This document shows, piece after piece, positions 29,074 to 37,395 of a stretch of 64,000 bases of DNA. The notes beneath the pieces were generated by a model that searched no databases, was not told where the DNA came from, and worked only from the letters and a program-made list of their open reading frames with translations. This stretch comes from JADCGM01 sp943370355 (GTDB lineage Bacteria; Pseudomonadota; Alphaproteobacteria; Sphingomonadales; Sphingomonadaceae), in the NCBI GenBank assembly GCA_943370355.1, contig CALRQP020000006.1, positions 76,809-140,808 on the forward strand, given 5' to 3'. Made by a program: the position numbers and the translations under genes. Position 1 is the stretch's first letter. Every line of letters starts with the position of its first letter.

Positions 29074-29400
29074 TCAATCCTCCAGCGTCAGCGCTTCAAC
29101 GACGACGCGCGCGCCGTCACCGGTCCGGGCGATTTCTGCGACTGCGAGGTCTATCAGCACATGCCCGGGGATCGCCGGGTCCAGCCCCTGCAATCGGTCG
29201 AGCAGCGGCTCGACGACGGCGCTTCGCAGGTTGAATTCGATCGCATGCGTCTGCCCCGTAAAGGTCGCGCTCGCCCAGGCGCGGGTCGAGACACTTTCGA
29301 TCGTCAGCATCGGCAATCCACGGGCCAGTTCGCCCTGCGTGAGCGCCGTGCGCAGCGCCCGCAGCAGGCCCGCATGCGCGTCTCGCAGCAACGTCTTCAT
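29074..29400 (-). CDS. Hypothetical 108-residue protein, second gene of a small operon
   Basis: No known domain recognised. The protein is soluble, begins MKTLLRDAHAGLLRALRTAL and alternates helices with beta-strands (LPMLTIESVSTRAWASATFTG). Its ATG overlaps the stop of the upstream 61-codon gene by four bases, so translation is coupled. The pair is divergent from an S24-peptidase repressor gene and is its most likely target. Normal codon bias suggests long residence in the genome. Confidence 0.7.
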   Translation of the reverse strand: MKTLLRDAHAGLLRALRTALTQGELARGLPMLTIESVSTRAWASATFTGQTHAIEFNLRSAVVEPLLDRLQGLDPAIPGHVLIDLAVAEIARTGDGARVVVEALTLED

Positions 29401-29582
29401 GGCTTCATCCCCTGCGTCGCAAGATAGGCATCGACCCGCCGCTCGGTTCGGGGCCGCGGGGCCCGGCCGAAGCGGCGCAAATCATGCACGAACCGCGGGT
29501 CGTTGAGCACGTCGCGTCCGAACCGGCTCGGCGTCGTGCCTGTCGCCTGCAAATGCCGTTCGATCCGTATGAGCAAAGTCAC
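29397..29582 (-). CDS. Small DNA-binding-like protein, first gene of a small operon
   Basis: The start is a GTG at 29582, placed by GGAGG five bases upstream; the product is 61 residues. The sequence (VTLLIRIERHLQATG, then TPSRFGRDVLNDPRFVHDLRRFGR and a final ERRVDAYL) is helical and rich in Arg, like compact helix-turn-helix proteins. I have no name for the family. It overlaps the next gene by four bases and is divergent from the S24 repressor at 29686. Confidence 0.7.
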   Translation of the reverse strand: MTLLIRIERHLQATGTTPSRFGRDVLNDPRFVHDLRRFGRAPRPRTERRVDAYLATQGMKP

Positions 29583-29637
29583 ATTCGCCTCCGGGTGAGT
29601 CGCCTCGTCACCCAAAAGCTGCCGACCGAAATCCTAC

Positions 29638-29681
29638 TTGTCTAGGTAAAAAACTACTGCTAAGGAATTAACCTATGGAGG
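29638..29681 (+). promoter_or_regulatory. Promoter and ribosome-binding site of the S24 repressor gene
   Basis: TTGTCT (29638-29643) and TAAGGA (29661-29666), 17 bases apart, form a plausible promoter, with an A-rich spacer unusual for this genome. GGAGG (29677-29681) precedes the ATG at 29686. The 104 bases between the divergent starts should also contain the operator, but no clear long dyad stands out. Confidence 0.45.
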
Positions 29682-29685
29682 CCCT

Positions 29686-30369
29686 ATGGACCTGATCGCC
29701 GTTCGCCGCACGCTTGATGAGCTCATCCGCAACAGCGGCGACGATTATGCGTCGCTGTCGCGGCTGCTTGGCCGCAACCCCACCTACATCCAGCAATTCA
29801 TCAAGCGCGGCGTGCCCCGGCGCCTGTCGGAAGAGGACCGGCGGCGGCTCGCGGCGCATTTCGGTGTCGGCGAACGAATCCTCGGCGGCACCGCGGAGCG
29901 AGTCTCCGCCGCCAGCGACAATGCAACCTCCGCGCCGTCGGCCCTGGCCGATTTCGTGACCGTCGAAGCCTATGATGTCGGCGCGTCGGCCGGCGCGGGC
30001 GCACTGGCCGAGGACGAGCGCGCCGTCGCGCAGGTCGCCTTCCGCTCGAATTTCGTGCGCTCGGTCGCTTCAAATCGCGTCGAGGCCTTGTCGACGATCC
30101 GCGTCGAAGGCGATTCGATGTTGCCGACGCTGTCCGACGGCGACGCGATCCTTGTCGACACCGACGATGACACCGCGCGGCTGCGCGACGGCATTTATGT
30201 GCTGCGCGTCGATGGGGCCCTGCTGGTCAAGCGCCTGGGCGTAAACCCGGCCACCCGCCGCCTCAGCATCCTGAGCGACAACCCCGCCTTCCCGAGCTGG
30301 CCCGACTGCAACCCGGACAGCGTCACGGTGATCGGGCGTGTCGTGTGGGTGGGGCGGAAGCTGAACTAG
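29686..30369 (+). CDS. S24-peptidase (LexA/CI-like) transcriptional repressor
   Basis: A short N-terminal helix-turn-helix (LSRLLGRNPTYIQQFIKRG, about 24-42) is joined to a C-terminal S24 self-cleaving domain. Catalytic Ser144 (VEGDSMLPTL) and Lys182 (ALLVKRLG) are present, and Ala-Gly pairs at 102-105 (ASAGAGA) are the likely autocleavage site. The 227-residue length is like phage CI repressors rather than LexA. It is divergent from two small genes. RecA-stimulated cleavage and derepression of those genes is the natural inference. No other phage genes are nearby. Confidence 0.9.
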   Translation: MDLIAVRRTLDELIRNSGDDYASLSRLLGRNPTYIQQFIKRGVPRRLSEEDRRRLAAHFGVGERILGGTAERVSAASDNATSAPSALADFVTVEAYDVGASAGAGALAEDERAVAQVAFRSNFVRSVASNRVEALSTIRVEGDSMLPTLSDGDAILVDTDDDTARLRDGIYVLRVDGALLVKRLGVNPATRRLSILSDNPAFPSWPDCNPDSVTVIGRVVWVGRKLN

Positions 30370-30373
30370 GCGC

Positions 30374-30562
30374 TCAGGAGTCGCGGCGGCCCGCAAACAT
30401 CATCGCCAGCGCAATCGCCGCGCCCGCCGCCAGACCGATCAACAGTCCCGCAGAGGCCTGGCCAAGGTAAAGGCCGATGCCCGCTCCGACGGTCATGCCG
30501 ATCGCAAGGAAGATGCCGCCGCCGGCCGGTGTCGATCTGTTCGCCATGGCCTCCAATGCCAT
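30374..30562 (-). CDS. Small glycine/alanine-rich membrane protein
   Basis: The 62-residue product has a short polar N-terminus and two hydrophobic segments rich in Gly and Ala (GGIFLAIGMTVGAGIGLYLG and AGLLIGLAAGAAIALAMMFAG), ending in R-R-D-S. Glycine zipper-like spacing suggests tight helix packing. The start may instead be the ATG at 30547 (57 residues). It converges with the S24 repressor gene four bases away. Function unknown. Confidence 0.6.
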   Translation of the reverse strand: MALEAMANRSTPAGGGIFLAIGMTVGAGIGLYLGQASAGLLIGLAAGAAIALAMMFAGRRDS

Positions 30563-30696
30563 GGCGAACTCGTTACGGTAACCCCTTGTTTTGTGACCAT
30601 CGGGCCACGTTGGCGGGCAATGCGCCGAATCGATTGCCGCAGGTCTTGCGGGGCCGCCTGCAATGGCCGATGGTCTGCGATCATATGGGGGGCCAT

Positions 30697-30900
30697 GTGC
30701 AGACAGTCAGCAACCGGGCTTCGGTCGATGAAGCGACGATCCTGATCGCGCGCTTTGGCGAGGACGCGGTTATCGAAGCCGCAACGCGCGCCGACGCGTT
30801 CCGCGTGACCGGCAATGTCCACGCCTTCTGCCGCTGGCGGCAGATCGAACAGGCCGTCCAGCTGCTACAGCTTCAGGACGTCGTCGGCGAACTACACTAG
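30697..30900 (+). CDS. Hypothetical 67-residue protein
   Basis: The reading frame has good codon bias and encodes a soluble, helical product (ATILIARFGEDAVIEAATRADAFRVTGNVHAFCRWRQIEQ). A GTG at 30697 preceded by GGGGGG is a likely start; the in-frame ATG at 30685 would add four residues. It precedes tamA by about 80 bases on the same strand. Similar short proteins occur in other sphingomonads, but no function is known to me. Confidence 0.6.
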   Translation: MQTVSNRASVDEATILIARFGEDAVIEAATRADAFRVTGNVHAFCRWRQIEQAVQLLQLQDVVGELH

Positions 30901-30979
30901 AAACCCGGCCTGCCGCATACCCGCATCGTTACGCCGCCGGAGACTTTGCGCGCCCCCGTGCGTTCGTTAGAGCGTGGGT

Positions 30980-32917
30980 ATGGGGTTTCCGATCGTCCGG
31001 CCGCGCGTGGCGCTGGCCGTCCTGCTGCTGAGCGCTGCCGGAGGCGCGGCCCCATTGTGCGCGCAGCAGACAGCCGAGCCCGCGATCGATCCCAACGCGC
31101 CAATGGCACCGCTTGGCGAGCTCGGTGTCGACTGGCCCGACATGACCGCAGCGCCCGATGCCGCGACCGCGAAGGATGCGGCCCCGGAAAGCGAAGTGCG
31201 TTACCGCATGGTCGTCGAAGGCCTCGACGATGTCGGTCTGGGCGAGCGCTACAAGGCGCTGTCGGCACTCGACAAAGACAAGACTGCCGAGAATGTCGCC
31301 CAGCTCGACCGGCGTGCACGTGAGGACATTGCAACGATCGAGACGCTGCTCCGGGCCGGCGGCTGGTATGCGGGAAACACCACGAGCGAGATCCGCCCCG
31401 GCGAAACCAAGGGCGCGCCGACCACCGTCACGCTGACCGTGGATCCCGGACCGCGCTACACCTTCTCCAAAGTCGATGTGATCACGCCCGACGAATCGCC
31501 GCGCAGCCTTGTGCTCGAAACGCTGCGCGTCCGCGCCAAAGAACCGGTCGATGCAGCGGTCGTGCTCGCCGGCGAGACTCACATCCTGACCCAACTGCCC
31601 AACAAGGGCTATCCGTTCGTCAAGATCGGCGACCGCGACCTGCTCATCGATCATGACAGCCAGACTGCGGAATATACCGTGCCGGTCACGCCAGGCCCGC
31701 GCGTGCGGTTCGGGTCGATCCTGCTCGAAGACAAGACGTTGATGGGCCCGCGCCATGTGGCGAGCCTTGCCCGCTTTGCCCCGGGCCAGCTCTACGACGC
31801 GCGCCAGACCGAGGATTTGCGCCGTGCTCTCGTCGCGACCGGCCTGTTCAGCAGCGTCGCGCTGCGGCCGGTCCTGACCGGCATGGAAGTCGACGGCGAT
31901 CAGCTGGTCGACATCGACGTTTCGACCCTCCGCGCCCCGCCGCGCACCGTCACCGCGCAGGCCGGCTATTCGACCGGCGAGGGCATCCGCACCGAACTCA
32001 GCTGGCAGCATCGCGCATTGATCCGTCCCGAAGGCGCACTGACGGCGCGCGGCGTCGTCGGCACGCAGGAGCAGCGGCTCGCGGGCGAACTGCGCTTCCA
32101 CAATTTCCGCGAGCGCGACAATGTCCTGCTGCTCCGCACCGAAGCAAGCCACGAGAACCGCTCCGCCTATACCGCGCGCACCTTCACGATCGCCGGCAAC
32201 CTGACCCGCGAGACCAACCTGATCTGGCAGAAGCTCTGGACCTATTCCTACGGCGCCGAATTCACCGCGACCGACGAGACCGACACCGACCTCGCCCGCA
32301 ACCTCAGCCGCCGCCGCACCTTCCTGATCGCCTCCGCCCCATTGACACTCGGCTATGACGGCAGCGACGACCTGCTCGACCCCAAGCGCGGCTTCCGGCT
32401 CGCAGCACGGGTCGGCCCGGAAGTCTCATTCCAGAACAGCGCCTTCGGCTATCTCCGCGCACAGGTCGATGGCAGCGCCTATAAGCCGTTCGCGCGCGAC
32501 AAATATGTGCTCGCCGGCCGGCTGCGCTTCGGCACGATCTTCGGCGCCAGCCGCGACCGCATCGCACCGTCGCGGCGCTTCTACGCGGGCGGTGGCGGCT
32601 CGGTGCGCGGCTTCGGCTATCAGGACATCGGGCCGAAGGATGCGTTCGACGATCCGATCGGCGGGCGTTCTTTGGCAGAGGCAGCGATCGAGCTGCGCGC
32701 CCGCTTCGGCAATTTCAGCATCGTGCCCTTCCTCGACGGCGGCCAGATCTACACCGGGCCGATCCCGCGCTTCGACAGCTTCCGCCTCGGAACGGGCATC
32801 GGCGTGCGCTACCACACCGGCTTCGGCCCGATCCGCATCGACGTCGGCACCCCGATCAACCGCCAGCGCGGCGAGAGCCGCGTCGCGGTCTATGTCGCGC
32901 TCGGACAAGCTTTCTGA
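30980..32917 (+). CDS. tamA: Autotransporter assembly factor TamA (BamA-like outer membrane protein)
   Basis: TamA is an Omp85-family barrel that works with TamB in exporting or inserting outer-membrane proteins. The 645-residue product has a signal peptide (ending L-C-A-Q), POTRA domains (about residues 65-290) and a C-terminal beta-barrel ending with Phe (VAVYVALGQAF), as required for Bam recognition. The Omp85 loop motif appears as GGGGSVRGFGYQ. Its stop codon overlaps the tamB start (TGATG), so the two are translationally coupled. The ATG at 30980 is preferred over the GTG at 30974. Confidence 0.93.
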   Translation: MGFPIVRPRVALAVLLLSAAGGAAPLCAQQTAEPAIDPNAPMAPLGELGVDWPDMTAAPDAATAKDAAPESEVRYRMVVEGLDDVGLGERYKALSALDKDKTAENVAQLDRRAREDIATIETLLRAGGWYAGNTTSEIRPGETKGAPTTVTLTVDPGPRYTFSKVDVITPDESPRSLVLETLRVRAKEPVDAAVVLAGETHILTQLPNKGYPFVKIGDRDLLIDHDSQTAEYTVPVTPGPRVRFGSILLEDKTLMGPRHVASLARFAPGQLYDARQTEDLRRALVATGLFSSVALRPVLTGMEVDGDQLVDIDVSTLRAPPRTVTAQAGYSTGEGIRTELSWQHRALIRPEGALTARGVVGTQEQRLAGELRFHNFRERDNVLLLRTEASHENRSAYTARTFTIAGNLTRETNLIWQKLWTYSYGAEFTATDETDTDLARNLSRRRTFLIASAPLTLGYDGSDDLLDPKRGFRLAARVGPEVSFQNSAFGYLRAQVDGSAYKPFARDKYVLAGRLRFGTIFGASRDRIAPSRRFYAGGGGSVRGFGYQDIGPKDAFDDPIGGRSLAEAAIELRARFGNFSIVPFLDGGQIYTGPIPRFDSFRLGTGIGVRYHTGFGPIRIDVGTPINRQRGESRVAVYVALGQAF

Positions 32918-35900
32918 TGGCGCAGCTTCGCCGCATCCTTGGCTGGGTGGCGCTGGGCCTCGGCGGCCTGTTCCTCATCGCGCTGCTGTCCACCAACCTC
33001 GTCAACACGGATAGCGGCCGTGCCTTCCTCGCGCGCCAGCTCGTGCGGATCGCGCCCGAATCCGGCCTCCGCATCGCGGTCGGCCGGATCGAGGGCTCGA
33101 TCTACGGCCGCGCGACACTGCATGACCTGACCTTCGCCGACCCCAAGGGCGTCTTCGTGCGCGTGCCGGTGGCGACGCTGGACTGGCGACCCGTGCAGCT
33201 GCTCCGCAAACGCGTCGAGATCCGCGAACTCACCGCGCCGATGGTCGACTGGCTCCGCGTCCCGAAACTCAACAAGACCGACAACAAGGGCCCGATCCTG
33301 CCTGACATCGACATCCGCGTCGGCAAGCTCGCGCTCGACCGGATCGTCATCGAACCGCCGGTCGCCGGCGCGCGGCATGAGGCGACGCTCTCGGGCAAGG
33401 CGGATATCCGCGCCGGCCGGGTGTTGGTCGATGCCGATGCGCATGTCATCGACGGCGGCGACCGCGTCCTGCTGAAACTCGATGCCGAACCGGACCGCGA
33501 CAGGTTCGACATCGACGCGCGCGTGACCGCCCCCGCCCCGGGCGTGCTGACCGGCTTGCTCGGCCTGTCGAAACCCGTCGATCTCAAAATCGCCGGCGAC
33601 GGCAAATGGAGCACCTGGCGCGGTCGGGCCGATGCCACCGTCGGCGGCAAATCACTGATGGCGCTCGCTCTCGCTGCCGACACCGGCAAGTTCCGCCTGA
33701 CCGGCACCGCCGCGCCGGGACTGATCGCCGGAGGCGCAGTGCAACGGCTGACCGCGCCCAGCCTGACCATCGACGCGACGGCGAAGCTCGGCACCCGCCG
33801 CGCTGATGTCACCATCGCGCTCGCCTCGCCCGAAGTGCGCCTGACCGCAAACGGCGGCCTCGACTTCGCGGCGGGCGACTATGACCGCTTCGCGGTCGCT
33901 GCGCGCCTGCTCCGCCCCAACGCACTGCTCAACGGCGCAACCGTCTCCGACGCCCGGCTCGCCGCCAAACTCGCCGGTCCGCTCGCGCATCCCATCGTCG
34001 ACTTCGCCTTCACAACCCCGCGCCTCGCCGTCGCCACGACAGTGCTTGAACAACTGCGCGTCACCGGCCGCGCCGACACCGCCGCGAAGCCGCTTTTCGT
34101 GCCCGTCGTCGCGACCGTCGCGCGCGTCACCGGGCTCGGCTCCGACCTGCAGTCGATCCTGTCGAATGTGCGCGTCATCGGTCCCGTCACCGTCAAGGGC
34201 CTCACACTCTCGTCCAACGCGCTGACGCTGACCTCGGACAAGCTCACGGGCAAGGCGACGCTCGCCTTCGACCTGCGCACCGGCCATTATGATGTCGGCA
34301 TTCTCGGCAGCCTCGCGCGCTATCTGATCCCCGGTCTCGGCCTCGTCGATGTGCAGACCGACCTGCATGCCGTGCCAACCCCCGGCACCGGCCAGCTGCA
34401 CCTGAGCGGCAAGGCCGTCGCCGTCGTGCGACGGCTCGACAATGGCTTTTTCCGCTCACTCATGCAGGGCCTGCCCACCGTCACCGCCGACATCGATCTG
34501 CCGCCCGGAACCGGCTCGACCGTCTTCAGCAACCTGCGCCTGACCTCGCCCGGCCTGCGCCTCGCGGGCGGTGGCGACCGGCTGCGCGACGGCACCTTCC
34601 GGATCGCGGCGACCGGCGTGTCGGGGCGCTACGGCCCGGCGACCGTCAAAATCGACGGCAAGCTGCCCAACCCGCGCGTCGATCTCGTCCTCGCTCGCCC
34701 CGGCTTCGGCATCGGGCTTGCCGACGTGCGCGGCGCGCTGACCCCGGCCGGGACGGGCTGGACCTTCGCCGCCACCGGCGACACCAGCTATGGTCCCGCG
34801 AGCATCAAGGGCAGCATCGGCGGCGCGCCCGTTGCGATTGACATCGCTGCGCTCAACATCGCCGGGCTGACCGCCGAGGGCACGTTGCGTAGCGATGGCG
34901 AGGTGCTGGGCGGATCGCTCGCGGTCAGCGGCAGCGGCGTCACCGGCACCGTCCGCCTGTCGCCCGCCGGACCCATTCAGCGCGTCGACGCCGACCTGAA
35001 ATTCGCCACTGCGCGGCTGGCACTTCTCCCGCCTGTCTCAATCGCCAAGGGTACGCTCACCGCAACCGTCCTCATGAATGCCGACGCGCCGACGGTCACG
35101 GCAAAGCTCAACGCAACCGGCATCCGCCGCGGCACCCTGACATTGACCAGCGCCGATCTCGACATCGACTACCAGGCCGGGCGCGGCGAGGCGACCGGCA
35201 AGATCGCCGGCCGGCAGGGGGCCGCCTTCGCCATCACCGGCGGCGTCGCCTTCGCGCCCGACATGCTGACCGTCACCGCGGCCGGAACGGTCGACAAGCA
35301 GGCGGTGCGCCTGACCACGCCCGCCGTGCTCACCCGCGTCCCCGGCGGCTGGCGTCTCGCGCCGACGACGCTCGACCTGTCGGGCGGCAGCGCGACGATT
35401 GGCGGCACCTTCGGCAACGACAGCGCGATCACCGCCAAGCTCGACGGCCTCGGCCTCGGCCTCGTCGATCTCTTCTACCCCGGCCTTGGCCTCGGCGGCA
35501 CGGTGTCCGGCACCGTCGTGGCGATCCTGCCCGGCGACGGCGGCCTGCCGCGTGGCCGCGTCAATCTGCGCGTCGCCCGCTTCACCCGCGCCGGAATTGC
35601 AGCAGTATCTCTACCGGTCGATCTCGGCGTCAGCGCCGCGATCGAAAATGGCACGGCGGCAATGAAGGCCGTCGTCGTACGCGGCGGCGCGATCGTCGGC
35701 CGCGCGCAGGCGCAGCTGAAGCCGATCCCCGGCCGCGCCGAGGATCGCTGGCTCGAACGGCTGCTCGCCGCGCCGCTGACCGCGCAGCTGCGCTTCAACG
35801 GCCCCGCCGATGCGATCTGGCCGCTGCTCAACATCCGCGCCTTCGACATCAAGGGCCCGCTCGCCATCGCCGCCGACTTCGGCGGCCGCCTCGGCGAACC

Positions 35901-37053
35901 GACCATTACCGGCCGCATGACCAGCAACGGCCTGCGCTTCGAATCCGCCGTGCTCGGCACCACCGTCGACAATCTCGCAGTCAACAGCCGCTTCGACGGG
36001 TCGCGCGTTGAATTCACCTCGATCAGCGGCACCGCCGGCAAGGGTGGCACGATCACCGGCTCGGGCCAGATCGACCTGTCGCTCGAGCGCGGCTTCCCGG
36101 TCGACATGCGCTTCGATGCGAAGAACGCGCAGATCCTGCGCCGCGACGACCTGCGCGCCACCGCGACCGGTCCGATCCACATCACCTCGAACAAGGACGG
36201 CGGTCTCATCAAGGGCGAGCTCAGGATCGACAAGGCGCAGTTCCGCATCGGCCGCCCGCAGCTGGAGACCGTACCCGAACTCGCCTTCCGCGAACGCGGC
36301 CAGGGCATCGATGCGGCCGTCGCAGCGCGCAAGCCGACGATCTGGCGCATGGACGTGTCCGCCGACGCCAACAACAAGATCGCCGTGACCGGCATGGGCC
36401 TCGATTCCGAATGGTCGGCGAAGGTGAAGATCGGCGGACAGGCCGACGCGCCGCAGATCACCGGCACCGCCGAACTGGTGCGCGGCGGCTATGAATTCGC
36501 CGGCAAGCGCTTCGAACTCACGCGCGGCCGCCTGCGCTTTACCGGCGGCTTCCCGCCCGACCCGATCGTCGACATCGTCGCCGCCGCCAATGTGCAGGGC
36601 GTGACGGCGACGATCACCATCGCCGGCACCGGCCAGCACCCCGAAATCGCCTTCAGTTCGATCCCGGCGCTGCCCGAGGACGAAGTCCTGTCGCGCGTGC
36701 TGTTCGGCAGCTCGATCACCAATCTGAGCGCACCGGAAGCGTTGCAGCTCGCCGGTGCCGTCGCGTCGCTGCGCGGCGGCAAGGGCAATTTCGACGTGCT
36801 CGGCGCCGTCCGCAAGGCGCTGCGCATCGACCGGCTGCGCGTCCTCCCCGGCGACACCACCAAGGGCCGCGGCACCGCCGTCGCCGCCGGCGAATATATC
36901 GGCGACCGCGTCTATGTGGAGGTCGCGTCAGACGCGCAGGGCTATACCGCAACGCAGATCGAAATCTCCCTGACCCGCTCGCTCTCAATCCTGAGCCAGG
37001 TCGCGACGGTCGGCGGGAACAGCGTCAACCTGAAATGGTCGAAGGATTATTAG
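32917..37053 (+). CDS. tamB: Translocation and assembly module protein TamB
   Basis: This 1378-residue protein is anchored by one N-terminal inner-membrane helix (about residues 8-27) and spans the periplasm as a long, repetitive beta-rich (AsmA/VPS13-like) groove. The conserved C-terminal DUF490 domain (about 1050-1378, with FTGGFPPDPIVDIVA and LPEDEVLSRVLFG) contacts TamA. It overlaps tamA by one base. TamB proteins are implicated in outer-membrane protein insertion and phospholipid transport. Length and motifs are normal for alphaproteobacteria. Confidence 0.93.
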   Translation: MAQLRRILGWVALGLGGLFLIALLSTNLVNTDSGRAFLARQLVRIAPESGLRIAVGRIEGSIYGRATLHDLTFADPKGVFVRVPVATLDWRPVQLLRKRVEIRELTAPMVDWLRVPKLNKTDNKGPILPDIDIRVGKLALDRIVIEPPVAGARHEATLSGKADIRAGRVLVDADAHVIDGGDRVLLKLDAEPDRDRFDIDARVTAPAPGVLTGLLGLSKPVDLKIAGDGKWSTWRGRADATVGGKSLMALALAADTGKFRLTGTAAPGLIAGGAVQRLTAPSLTIDATAKLGTRRADVTIALASPEVRLTANGGLDFAAGDYDRFAVAARLLRPNALLNGATVSDARLAAKLAGPLAHPIVDFAFTTPRLAVATTVLEQLRVTGRADTAAKPLFVPVVATVARVTGLGSDLQSILSNVRVIGPVTVKGLTLSSNALTLTSDKLTGKATLAFDLRTGHYDVGILGSLARYLIPGLGLVDVQTDLHAVPTPGTGQLHLSGKAVAVVRRLDNGFFRSLMQGLPTVTADIDLPPGTGSTVFSNLRLTSPGLRLAGGGDRLRDGTFRIAATGVSGRYGPATVKIDGKLPNPRVDLVLARPGFGIGLADVRGALTPAGTGWTFAATGDTSYGPASIKGSIGGAPVAIDIAALNIAGLTAEGTLRSDGEVLGGSLAVSGSGVTGTVRLSPAGPIQRVDADLKFATARLALLPPVSIAKGTLTATVLMNADAPTVTAKLNATGIRRGTLTLTSADLDIDYQAGRGEATGKIAGRQGAAFAITGGVAFAPDMLTVTAAGTVDKQAVRLTTPAVLTRVPGGWRLAPTTLDLSGGSATIGGTFGNDSAITAKLDGLGLGLVDLFYPGLGLGGTVSGTVVAILPGDGGLPRGRVNLRVARFTRAGIAAVSLPVDLGVSAAIENGTAAMKAVVVRGGAIVGRAQAQLKPIPGRAEDRWLERLLAAPLTAQLRFNGPADAIWPLLNIRAFDIKGPLAIAADFGGRLGEPTITGRMTSNGLRFESAVLGTTVDNLAVNSRFDGSRVEFTSISGTAGKGGTITGSGQIDLSLERGFPVDMRFDAKNAQILRRDDLRATATGPIHITSNKDGGLIKGELRIDKAQFRIGRPQLETVPELAFRERGQGIDAAVAARKPTIWRMDVSADANNKIAVTGMGLDSEWSAKVKIGGQADAPQITGTAELVRGGYEFAGKRFELTRGRLRFTGGFPPDPIVDIVAAANVQGVTATITIAGTGQHPEIAFSSIPALPEDEVLSRVLFGSSITNLSAPEALQLAGAVASLRGGKGNFDVLGAVRKALRIDRLRVLPGDTTKGRGTAVAAGEYIGDRVYVEVASDAQGYTATQIEISLTRSLSILSQVATVGGNSVNLKWSKDY

Positions 37054-37085
37054 GGGTACGACGGCGCTGAAACGTCCGGAGGCCG

Positions 37086-37116
37086 AATGTCACCTTATGG
37101 GTGGGTAGCTGCCGCC
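37086..37116 (+). repeat. Dispersed short repeat, copy 3
   Basis: Shares AATGTC-N3-TT-N-TGGGTGG-N-TAGC with the copy at 5669; the last ten bases have diverged. It lies just after tamB and beside the small membrane gene at 37122. Confidence 0.55.
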
Positions 37117-37121
37117 GACAC

Positions 37122-37289
37122 TCAACCGCGCGGCACCGTCAAGACCCACCCAACGGCGAACCATAGGGCAGGGAGAGCCACCAACCCGACAATCACCCAA
37201 CGCTTGGATTTTGCGGCCCAGATTATGGCAAACGGGGCTGTCACAGCCCATAGTCCACCAAGCAACATGACAAAGCCGGTTGCGTTCAC
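37122..37289 (-). CDS. Hypothetical 55-residue membrane protein
   Basis: This frame encodes 55 residues with two clear hydrophobic helices (GFVMLLGGLWAVTAPFAIIW and WVIVGLVALPALWFAVGW) joined by a short basic loop (AAKSKR). This membrane-protein pattern is why the minus strand is preferred over the open frame on the plus strand. The only start is a GTG at 37289, since an in-frame TAA lies four codons upstream, and the ribosome-binding site is weak. Codon use is less GC-biased than in tamB. Dispersed repeats lie at both sides (37086 and 37314). Confidence 0.5.
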   Translation of the reverse strand: MNATGFVMLLGGLWAVTAPFAIIWAAKSKRWVIVGLVALPALWFAVGWVLTVPRG

Positions 37290-37313
37290 CGTCTTAGGTT
37301 ACGTTGGCGCATT

Positions 37314-37350
37314 AACGTCCGCAATGAAGTCGCTAGCCGACCGTCCGCTT
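37314..37350 (+). repeat. Dispersed short repeat, copy 4
   Basis: The 37 bases from AACGTCCGC to GTCCGCTT match the inverted copy at 51781-51817 at 33 of 37 positions. The first 24 bases also match the copy at 6800. Confidence 0.7.
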
Positions 37351-37395
37351 TACGAGTCCGTTGCTCGGCAACTCGCGACAAAAGGACGGAACTCG

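Noticed and set aside
26675..29077. Open frame of 800 codons antisense to wecB, the glycosyltransferase and the membrane protein gene
   Set aside because: It covers three well-supported genes on the other strand and has no sensible start or domain.
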